NCBI RefSeq assembly: GCF_002797435.1
Contig: NZ_PGEN01000001.1
Coordinates: forward strand, 3,780,501-3,844,500
DNA from: Sphingomonas koreensis
GTDB lineage: Bacteria; Pseudomonadota; Alphaproteobacteria; Sphingomonadales; Sphingomonadaceae
Reading direction: 5' to 3'
Length of the DNA: 64,000 bases
Made by a program: the position numbers and the translations under genes
The notes under the pieces: model-generated
Databases searched by the model: none
What the model was told of the DNA's origin: nothing
The model's input: only the letters and a program-made list of their open reading frames with translations
Part shown: positions 25,799 to 31,993 of the stretch, one piece after another
Position numbering within the stretch: the first letter of the stretch is position 1
Layout of the letters: each line of letters starts with the position of its first letter

Positions 25799-26218
25799 CC
25801 TAGTCCGTCCCCCTGCCGATCGACGAAGCGTGTTGCGATGGCGCCATTATGAATCAGCCGATTCGTGATGAAAAGGCGATTCACCATGAAAGAGAGTTAA
25901 CGGAAGTAAGGAGTTGTGGACGACGCGGAGAGCCATGCCGGGCGCATCTGCGACTGCTCTTACTGAGTTGATGAGTCACCGGAAAGAGTCGCGCGACTCG
26001 GTTCGTCGTGCGTGTGATTCAATTCGTCCACATCCTGTGGAAAACGTGGATAGTAACCATTGTGATTCAGGGTATCGACCCGGCCCGAACGGCGGGCGGG
26101 TTTTCTGGAATGGGCAGGGATCGGGCAGCCCGGCGCGCGCCAGACCGCGTTCAAGCAGCGCCGGCTAGCGCGCTGTCTGCTCTGTTCCGTCCCGATTTCT
26201 TCGCGCTGGGCCCGGCCC
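25799..26218. other. AT-rich intergenic region with DnaA-box-like sites and a GANTC cluster; candidate replication origin
   Basis: A 420-bp gap without a believable gene, between bpt (start) and ilvA (end). About 25844-25920 is roughly 42% GC, far below the surroundings. Four DnaA-box-like nonamers lie in 140 bp: TGTGGACGA at 25915-25923 and its exact inverse TCGTCCACA at 26024-26032 (two mismatches to TTATCCACA), TGTGGAAAA at 26036-26044 (inverse TTTTCCACA, fits TTWTNCACA), and CGTGGATAG at 26045-26053 (two mismatches). Eight GANTC sites lie between 25851 and 26068. Together these are the marks of an alphaproteobacterial chromosome origin, but no usual origin neighbour gene is present, so it remains a candidate. 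Confidence 0.45.
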
Positions 26219-27463
26219 CTAGGCCAGTTCGATCAGCCGCACCTCATAGCCTGCTTCCTGAAGCGCTGAGATGAGGCGCTCCAGATGCGCGCGGTCGCGG
26301 GTCTCGCACTCGACATCGAGGCTGAGGCCCTTGGCGGGCAGGTTGGTGAAAATCCGCTGGTGCGACAGCTCAAGAATGTTGACCGTCTGCTCCTGGAAGA
26401 TGCGGGCGACCTGATAGAGCGCACCGGGGCGGTCCTGCAGTCGGATGCGCAGCCGGGCGAGACGGCCCGAACGCGCGAGATCGCGCAACAGGACGTTGGC
26501 GAGCAGCCGTGTGTCGATGTTGCCGCCGGTCAGGATCACGCCGACGGTCTTGCCCCGGAACCGCTCGGGCTGGGTCATCAGCGCGGCGAGGCCGGCGGCG
26601 CCGGCGCCCTCGACCACCGTCTTCTCGATCTGAAGCAGCAGGCTGACCGCCTCCTCGAGGCTCCGCTCGCTGACCAGCATGATCTCGTCGACCAGCGCCT
26701 CGACGATCTGGGCGGTAAGGCCGCCCGGTTCCTTGACCGCGATACCTTCGGCCAGCGTGTCGCCGCCGATCGGCTCGTGCGCGCCGGTGAAGCGATTGAA
26801 CATCGACGGGAACAGCTCGGCCTGGACGCCGACCACCTCGATGGGTTTGTCGGCGGCCTTGGCGACGGTCAGCGCCCCGGAGATGAGGCCGCCGCCGCCG
26901 ATCGGAACGATCAGCGTATCGATCGCGGGCGCATCGGCCAGCATCTCGAGGAAGACGGTGCCCTGTCCAGCGATGATGCGCGGATCGTCGAACGGATGGA
27001 CGAAGGTGTAGCCGTTCGATGCCTCGAGCTGGCGGGCATGGGCATAGGCCTCGTCGAAGGTCTCGCCTTCGAGGATGATCGTGGCGCCGTGGCTCTCGGT
27101 CTGCATGACCTTCACCGTCGGGGTCGATTTGGGCATCACGATCGTCACCGGGATGCCGAGCCGGTTACCGTGATAGGCGAGGCCCTGCGCGTGATTGCCC
27201 GCCGAGGCCGCGATCACGCCCTTGGCGCGCGCGGCATCGTCGAGCTGGAGCAAAGTGTTGAGCGCGCCCCGTTCCTTGTACGCGGCGGTGAACTGGAGAT
27301 TCTCGAACTTCAGATAGACGGTCGCGCCGGTCAGGTCCGACAGCGTCTTGCTGTGCAGCGTCGGGGTGTGGACCACGGCGCCCATAATCCGCGCCGCCGC
27401 CGCCTGAACGTCGGCGAGGGTGACGGGAAGGGGTTGCGCTGCGGTTGCTGCCTGAGTTGCCAT
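26219..27463 (-). CDS. ilvA: Threonine ammonia-lyase with C-terminal ACT domain
   Basis: A 414-residue PLP enzyme. It deaminates threonine to 2-oxobutyrate, the first committed step to isoleucine. The PLP lysine is K63 in TAAYKERGALN, the phosphate-binding glycine loop is PIGGGGLISG, and SAGNHAQGLAYH is typical. The last ~80 residues (LRIRLQDRPGALYQVARIFQEQ onward) form a single ACT-like domain, the shorter type seen in catabolic or short-form biosynthetic enzymes. I chose the ATG at 27463; in-frame ATGs at 27481 and 27520 lack the conserved reading. It is divergent from the amidohydrolase, 96 bases away. Confidence 0.92.
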   Translation of the reverse strand: MATQAATAAQPLPVTLADVQAAAARIMGAVVHTPTLHSKTLSDLTGATVYLKFENLQFTAAYKERGALNTLLQLDDAARAKGVIAASAGNHAQGLAYHGNRLGIPVTIVMPKSTPTVKVMQTESHGATIILEGETFDEAYAHARQLEASNGYTFVHPFDDPRIIAGQGTVFLEMLADAPAIDTLIVPIGGGGLISGALTVAKAADKPIEVVGVQAELFPSMFNRFTGAHEPIGGDTLAEGIAVKEPGGLTAQIVEALVDEIMLVSERSLEEAVSLLLQIEKTVVEGAGAAGLAALMTQPERFRGKTVGVILTGGNIDTRLLANVLLRDLARSGRLARLRIRLQDRPGALYQVARIFQEQTVNILELSHQRIFTNLPAKGLSLDVECETRDRAHLERLISALQEAGYEVRLIELA

Positions 27464-27559
27464 GGGCGGGCCGTAGACCATCTGGCGCGATGGGGGAACA
27501 CCGCCTATTCGAGGGCGCAACCAAGCGTGGCTTTTCAGTCAGTTCGTCCGGAGATCCCT

Positions 27560-29236
27560 GTGCGCCTTCCCGTTTCGCTTTCACTGGCCGCATCACTGCT
27601 GCTCGCCTCGCCCGCATCTGCCGATGCGCTGGTCGAGAATGTCGATGGCATGACGCTGGACGAAAAGGGGGAGGTGGTGCGCTTTACCGGCATCGTCATC
27701 GCGCCGGACGGCAAGATCGTGAAGCTGCTCAAGCGCGGCGAGAAGCGCCCTGAGCGACCCGACTGGAAGGAGGACCTGAAGGGCCGGACGGTCATTCCCG
27801 GGATGATCGACGGTCATGGCCATGTGATGGGGCTGGGGTTCCGTGCGCTGGCGCTCGACCTCTCGGCGACGACCTCGCTGGCACAGGCGCAGGAGGCGAT
27901 CCGCCGCTATGCGCTTGAGAATGCTGCGCGGCCCTGGCTGACCGGTGGCGGGTGGAACCAGGAAGCCTGGGCGCTGGGCCGCTTTCCGACTGCAGCCGAA
28001 CTGGACGCCGCGACTGGTGACAAACCCGCCTGGTTCACCCGCGCGGACGGCCATGCCGGCTGGGCGAACAGTGCGGCGATGAAGGCCGCTGGGATCACGC
28101 CCGCGACCAAATCGCCTGCGGGTGGCCGGATCGAGCTGATCGCGGGCAAGCCGGGCGGCGTGTTCGTCGATGCGGCGATGGACCTGATCGAGAAGGCACT
28201 GCCCAAGCCTACGCCGCGTGACCGCAACGCCGCATTCCTCAAGGCGCAGGACCAGCTTCTGGCGCTTGGCGTCACCGCGAGCGCGGACATGGGCACCAGC
28301 CTGGACGACTGGCAGACCTTCCGCCGGATGGGCGATCTCGGCGCGCTCCGCATGCGGATCATTAGCTATGCGGCGGGCGTCGAGACGGCGCTGGTCACGG
28401 CGGGCACCGGTCCGACGCCTTGGCTGTACGGCGACAAGCTGCGCATGGGCGGGATCAAGCTGATGGTCGACGGTGCGCTCGGTTCGCGGGGGGCGTGGCT
28501 CAAGGCACCCTATGCCGATGCGCCCGGCGTCACCGGCCTCCCGTTCCTGAGCGACGCGCAACTGCTCAACTCGATCAGCCGCGGCGCCATGGATCATTTC
28601 CAGATCGCGATCCATGCGATCGGCGACCGCGGCAATCAGCAGGTTCTTGATGCGATCGACGAGGTTGCGGACACGTTCAACGGCGACCGGCGCTGGCGGA
28701 TCGAGCACGCGCAGATCGTCGATCCGGCCGATCTGCCGCGCTTCGCGAAGCATGGCATCATCGCGTCGATGCAGCCGGTTCACCAGACGAGCGACCGGAC
28801 GATGGCCGAGGCGCGGCTGGGTCAGACCCGGCTGACGGGTGCCTATGCTTGGAGGTCGATGCTGGCGAACAATGTGCGGCTGGCGTTCGGATCGGACTAT
28901 CCGGTCGAGAGCCCCAACCCGTTCGAGGGCTGGGCGGCCGGGTTCACCCGGCAGGACGCGCAGGGCCAGCCGTTCGGCGGCTGGCGGCCCGAGGAGGCGG
29001 TGAGCCGCGAACAGGCGTGGAAGGGTTTCACCATCGATGCCGCCTATGCCGGGTTCGGGGAGAAACTGTTCGGTCATCTGGCGCCGGGGATGCTGGCGGA
29101 CTTCATCGTGCTGGACCGTGATCCGCTGCTCGCCTCGCCCACCGACTTGCGGGCGACGGTGGTGCTGGAAACCTGGGTCGGCGGGCAGCGCGTGTATCGG
29201 CGGAGCGACGCGGCGAAGGCGGGGGAAGGGCGCTGA
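27560..29236 (+). CDS. Secreted amidohydrolase (YtcJ-like, amidohydrolase 3 family)
   Basis: A 558-residue protein with a signal peptide (residues 1-20, ending SPASA). The metal-dependent hydrolase barrel is shown by VIPGMIDGHGHVMGLG (HxH), the lysine-type bridging region GIKLMVDGALGSRGAWL, IAIHAIGDRGNQQVLDAID and RRWRIEHAQIVDP (metal His), VRLAFGSDYPVES (catalytic Asp) and the closing GMLADFIVLDRDPL. This is the YtcJ-like layout; substrates are usually N-acyl or cyclic amides and cannot be named here. GTG start at 27560 has GGAG seven bases upstream; a longer reading frame continues upstream but runs through ilvA on the other strand. Confidence 0.88.
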   Translation: MRLPVSLSLAASLLLASPASADALVENVDGMTLDEKGEVVRFTGIVIAPDGKIVKLLKRGEKRPERPDWKEDLKGRTVIPGMIDGHGHVMGLGFRALALDLSATTSLAQAQEAIRRYALENAARPWLTGGGWNQEAWALGRFPTAAELDAATGDKPAWFTRADGHAGWANSAAMKAAGITPATKSPAGGRIELIAGKPGGVFVDAAMDLIEKALPKPTPRDRNAAFLKAQDQLLALGVTASADMGTSLDDWQTFRRMGDLGALRMRIISYAAGVETALVTAGTGPTPWLYGDKLRMGGIKLMVDGALGSRGAWLKAPYADAPGVTGLPFLSDAQLLNSISRGAMDHFQIAIHAIGDRGNQQVLDAIDEVADTFNGDRRWRIEHAQIVDPADLPRFAKHGIIASMQPVHQTSDRTMAEARLGQTRLTGAYAWRSMLANNVRLAFGSDYPVESPNPFEGWAAGFTRQDAQGQPFGGWRPEEAVSREQAWKGFTIDAAYAGFGEKLFGHLAPGMLADFIVLDRDPLLASPTDLRATVVLETWVGGQRVYRRSDAAKAGEGR

Positions 29237-29288
29237 CGCCGCGGGGCGCCTGACAAAGCTGACACGAAAGCGGTGTTTGACGGGCGAT

Positions 29289-29485
29289 GCGCCCGCGAAG
29301 CGACGGGTTCGCGACAGGTTTGCGCCCGTGACGCGACAGTGACGCGACACCGGCGCGGCAGGCAGGCGACACGGACGCGACCGTGAAACGGCACGGCGCG
29401 ACAGACAGGCGACGCGCACGCGACAGGGGCGCAACGCCGACGCCACACTCGGGCTGAACCGGTGCGCGGATAGCGCGATGGCGGA
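29289..29485. repeat. Array of about 17-18 degenerate 11-bp units with a GCGAC(A) core
   Basis: GCGAC begins at 29300, 29311, 29333, 29344, 29366, 29377, 29398, 29409 and 29420, so spacings are 11, 22, 11, 22, 11, 21, 11 and 11. The skipped slots hold degenerate copies: GCGCC at 29289 and 29322, GCGGC at 29355, GCAAC at 29431, GCCAC at 29442, GCGAT at 29475. The consensus unit is close to GCGACAGGGAC. One unit (29388-29397) is 10 bp. The period is not a multiple of three, and no coding frame explains it. It fills the gap after the amidohydrolase (29237-29632). Confidence 0.8.
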
Positions 29486-29632
29486 CATAGCCGGCCGGGT
29501 TTTGCGCCCTGTTCCATCGATCAGGGTAGATCAGATGAAATCCAACATTGGAAGGGTTGGGCGGGGCGGGGCGTGCGGGGCGGCTGGCGACCAATTGTAG
29601 ACCCCGGTCAAATGTGCGCTATCCTGATCAGG

Positions 29633-30085
29633 ATGATAGAATCGCAACTTATCGGCAAACACCTGTCGCAATTCATATCCGTGCTTGGGTATCCAGTCAT
29701 CGTTCCGGACCGCCCACCCGAGAACGACCCGGAGTTTGGATTAGACCGCTATATAGAGCTGCCTGATCAAGGTGTCTGTATACTGATCGATTGGAACGAC
29801 ATTTGCAGCTGTGTACAATTCTTTGGTGAAAAGAACTCTGCTCACTACGAAGAGTATACAGGCCACTTACCATTCAATCTCTCATTTTCAAGTTCTCGGT
29901 TTGCCGTTCGGGAAGCGATGGGCGACCCTGTCGCCAGCAATGACCGAACATTCATGGACTACCCTCTTACTGTTTACCCTTGGGATTGGTTCAACCATGA
30001 GGGGAGGAAGGTACACTTCCAATATAACGCGACACTAGATAGCGTCTCACAAGTTACCGTTATGCCATTGCCACAGCACTGCTAA
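29633..30085 (+). CDS. Low-GC orphan protein, possibly immunity-protein-like
   Basis: A 150-residue cytoplasmic protein with no signal or membrane segment. Its base composition is near 45-48% GC and its codon use differs plainly from all neighbours, so recent transfer is likely. The segment GHLPFNLSFSSSRFAVREAMGDP resembles the 'LPfgLsf..sr..v...lG.P' pattern seen in several immunity-type proteins of polymorphic toxin systems; this is only a resemblance. No toxin gene is adjacent. The start is uncertain: ATG at 29633 (chosen) or ATG at 29612. The preceding 29486-29632 stretch shows nothing recognisable. Confidence 0.6.
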   Translation: MIESQLIGKHLSQFISVLGYPVIVPDRPPENDPEFGLDRYIELPDQGVCILIDWNDICSCVQFFGEKNSAHYEEYTGHLPFNLSFSSSRFAVREAMGDPVASNDRTFMDYPLTVYPWDWFNHEGRKVHFQYNATLDSVSQVTVMPLPQHC

Positions 30086-30143
30086 ACTTGCGCATCGGCG
30101 TCCGCTATACACCCCGTGCCCGCCGAAACCGCGTAGTCCGCGC

Positions 30144-30518
30144 TCAGGCCACGTTGGCCTTGCTGCGCAGCGACAGGCAGTAACCCACCGTTACCGCGAT
30201 GCCGAGGATGATCGCGGCGCTGCCGCCGATCACTGCGGTCTGGATCGGGGCGACCGCCCAGAAGCCGGTATAGGCGAGGCCGCTCAGCGCCATCGACCAG
30301 CCGCCGACGCGTGCGACCTGGCGCGCGCGGGCGCTGGGGACGTAATTCTTGGGCATGCGGTTGCCGAACCACATGACCATCAGGCCGTTGAGGCCGATGA
30401 CGAGGCGGGTGACGGTGTCGCCGTCGGTCAGCCCGGCCTTGCGCGCGGCGGTTGCGGCGAGGGCGGTGCCGATGGCACCGGCGGCCCAGACGATGCCCGG
30501 GATCAGTTCCTTGTTCAT
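30144..30518 (-). CDS. SdpI-like small membrane protein
   Basis: A 124-residue membrane protein with four predicted spans (about residues 5-25, 38-52, 70-90 and 92-115). The stretch MWFGNRMPKNYVPSARARQVARVGGWSMALSGL resembles the conserved 'GNyM.K...Nyf.GiRtpwtl....vW...hr.gG' region of SdpI-family proteins. In Bacillus SdpI gives immunity to the SDP toxin and ties up its repressor SdpR. The start ATG overlaps the stop of the ArsR-type regulator upstream by 4 bases, the same regulator-membrane protein arrangement as sdpR-sdpI. No SDP toxin genes are seen, so the function here is inferred. Confidence 0.65.
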   Translation of the reverse strand: MNKELIPGIVWAAGAIGTALAATAARKAGLTDGDTVTRLVIGLNGLMVMWFGNRMPKNYVPSARARQVARVGGWSMALSGLAYTGFWAVAPIQTAVIGGSAAIILGIAVTVGYCLSLRSKANVA

Positions 30519-30811
30519 CGTGCAGTCTCCTTTTCAGGATCGGGCGCCCCGGCGCCGATGCCGAACGAATGGACGAAGCCCAGCAGCGCCTCTTCGAGCA
30601 CGCTGAGCTTGAGGTGATAGATGACGGATTTGCCGTCCTTTTCGGTGTGGACCAGATCGGCCTCCTTCAGCACCGCGAAGTGCGCCGACATGGTCGGCTT
30701 CGACACGTCGAACTGGTCGCTGAGCTCGCCCGCGCTCATCGGTCCCTTGCGCAGCAGCTGAAGCACGCGGCGGCGGGTGGGGTCGGACAGCGCTTTGAAC
30801 ACCTGGCTCAT
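30515..30811 (-). CDS. ArsR-family (SdpR-like) transcriptional repressor
   Basis: A 98-residue winged-helix regulator: MSQVFKALSDPTRRRVLQLLRKGPMSAGELSDQFDVSKPTMSAHFAVLKEADLVHTEKDGKSVIYHL is the standard ArsR/HTH_5 fold. There are no metal-binding Cys pairs, as in SdpR-type autorepressors. Its stop overlaps the SdpI-like start by 4 bases. A strong 22-bp palindrome lies directly upstream of the ATG (30815-30836) and is the likely autoregulatory operator. Confidence 0.88.
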   Translation of the reverse strand: MSQVFKALSDPTRRRVLQLLRKGPMSAGELSDQFDVSKPTMSAHFAVLKEADLVHTEKDGKSVIYHLKLSVLEEALLGFVHSFGIGAGAPDPEKETAR

Positions 30812-30814
30812 AAA

Positions 30815-30836
30815 TCGATAATTAGCTAATCATCGA
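30815..30836. promoter_or_regulatory. Palindromic operator upstream of the SdpR-like gene
   Basis: A 22-bp near-perfect dyad. The centre is the perfect palindrome ATTAGCTAAT (30821-30830), flanked by TCGAT on the left (30815-30819) and ATCGA on the right (30832-30836), with one mismatched pair between arms and centre. It lies 4 bases before the ArsR-type start codon, where an autorepressor would block transcription. Confidence 0.7.
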
Positions 30837-30880
30837 AATGAGTCAAGCGACATATCCGCGGGCGGGCGGGGTGCCGAAAA

Positions 30881-30921
30881 AGAGATGGCCGCGGAGTCCG
30901 GTTGGACGCCGCGGCCATTTG
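30881..30921 (-). terminator. Terminator downstream of ctrA
   Basis: A perfect 10-bp stem ATGGCCGCGG (30885-30894) / CCGCGGCCAT (30909-30918). Read on the minus strand it is followed by CTCTTTTT, a fitting U-tract for ctrA transcripts. Confidence 0.75.
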
Positions 30922-30943
30922 CCCCTCTGCGTGAAGTCTGTCG

Positions 30944-31651
30944 TCAGGCGACCGCGCTGACCGGTGCCGCCGCCTCTTCGGCGTCGCGCAGCACATAGCC
31001 GCGGCCCCAGACGGTCTCGATATAGTTCTCGCCGTCGCATGCCATGCTGAGCTTCTTGCGCAGCTTGCAGATGAAGACGTCGATGATCTTGAGTTCGGGC
31101 TCGTCCATCCCGCCATAGAGATGGTTGAGGAACATTTCCTTGGTGAGCGTGGTGCCCTTGCGGAGCGAGAGCAGCTCCAGCATCGCATATTCCTTGCCGG
31201 TCAGGTGGACGCGGGCGCCGTCGACCTCGACGGTCTTGGCATCCAGGTTCACCGCCAGCTTGCCGGTGCGGATGACCGACTGCGAATGGCCCTTCGAGCG
31301 GCGGACCACGGCGTGGATGCGCGCCACCAGTTCCTCGCGGTGGAACGGCTTGGTCACATAATCGTCCGCGCCGAAGCCGAACGAGCGCACCTTGCTGTCC
31401 ATCTCGTTGATACCCGACAGGATCAGCACCGGGGTCTGAACACGGGCGACGCGCAATTTCTTGAGCACGTCGTAACCATGCATATCCGGCAGATTGAGGT
31501 CGAGCAGGATGATGTCGTAGTCGTACAGCTTGCCGAGATCGAGGCCTTCCTCGCCCAGATCGGTGGTGTAGACATTGAAGCCCTCGGTCGAGAGCATGAG
31601 CTCGATCGCCTTGGCAGTCGTTGGCTCGTCTTCGATCAGCAGCACGCGCAT
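30944..31651 (-). CDS. ctrA: Cell-cycle response regulator CtrA
   Basis: A 235-residue OmpR-type response regulator. The receiver has the acidic pair E7/D8, the phosphoacceptor D51 ([13 protein letters not shown]) at the same number as Caulobacter CtrA, T/S in [14 protein letters not shown], and K in [12 protein letters not shown]. The winged-helix part has [34 protein letters not shown] and [12 protein letters not shown], which are nearly invariant in CtrA. It controls cell-cycle, motility and division genes and, in Caulobacter, represses the origin. The C-terminus ends VSAVA and lacks the terminal Ala-Ala of the Caulobacter ClpXP degron. Confidence 0.95.
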   Translation of the reverse strand: MRVLLIEDEPTTAKAIELMLSTEGFNVYTTDLGEEGLDLGKLYDYDIILLDLNLPDMHGYDVLKKLRVARVQTPVLILSGINEMDSKVRSFGFGADDYVTKPFHREELVARIHAVVRRSKGHSQSVIRTGKLAVNLDAKTVEVDGARVHLTGKEYAMLELLSLRKGTTLTKEMFLNHLYGGMDEPELKIIDVFICKLRKKLSMACDGENYIETVWGRGYVLRDAEEAAAPVSAVA

Positions 31652-31993
31652 TTGCGGGTTCCCCCTGTGCCGGTTGCGCAGCCCCCTGTGACCCGCAACG
31701 CGACTGATTCATTAACCTAAACAGGTCTGAAGGCAAAAGGTTAATTTTGTGCTAACCCGCAGGAATCCACGAGTCGCGGCGAATCTGCACGGTTCGATGT
31801 CGCGCCGGCTCCGGAGCAGGGAGGCGGCAGCGCGTGCGCTCGACGCGATAGATCGCGTACCGGACTGCCTATATCCCTAGTCTATAGGCTTCATCCTTTT
31901 TTTGCGTTTGCTGCCCGAGAGCAGGCATGGTTAGTTTCGTCATTTCCGGGGTGGTCACGCGATAACGCGGGCCGGGACAATCAGGGGGTCAGT
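31652..31993. promoter_or_regulatory. Intergenic promoter region between ctrA and the TonB receptor
   Basis: A 342-bp divergent gap. On the ctrA side lie a GANTC site (GATTC, 31706-31710) and a CtrA-like site TTAA-N7-CTAA (31741-31755; one mismatch to TTAA-N7-TTAA), consistent with methylation-linked and autoregulated ctrA transcription as in Caulobacter. On the receptor side is an inverted repeat GCCTATA (31867-31873) - 9 bp - TATAGGC (31883-31889), followed by a T-run at about 31897-31903. No gene is visible. Exact promoter elements were not assigned. Confidence 0.55.

Noticed and set aside
25890..25910. A CtrA binding site (TTAA-N7-TTAA) within the candidate origin
   Set aside because: Only one TTAA half-site (GTTAAC) is present. 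The second half does not match, so I did not claim CtrA binding there.
26285..27559. In-frame upstream extension of the amidohydrolase running through ilvA
   Set aside because: It is low-quality sequence opposite ilvA. The GTG at 27560 has a ribosome site and begins a signal peptide.
27593..29488. Long open frame on the minus strand opposite the amidohydrolase
   Set aside because: Its translation is Arg/Pro/His-rich with no motif, while the plus strand encodes a clear hydrolase. High GC content produces such shadows.
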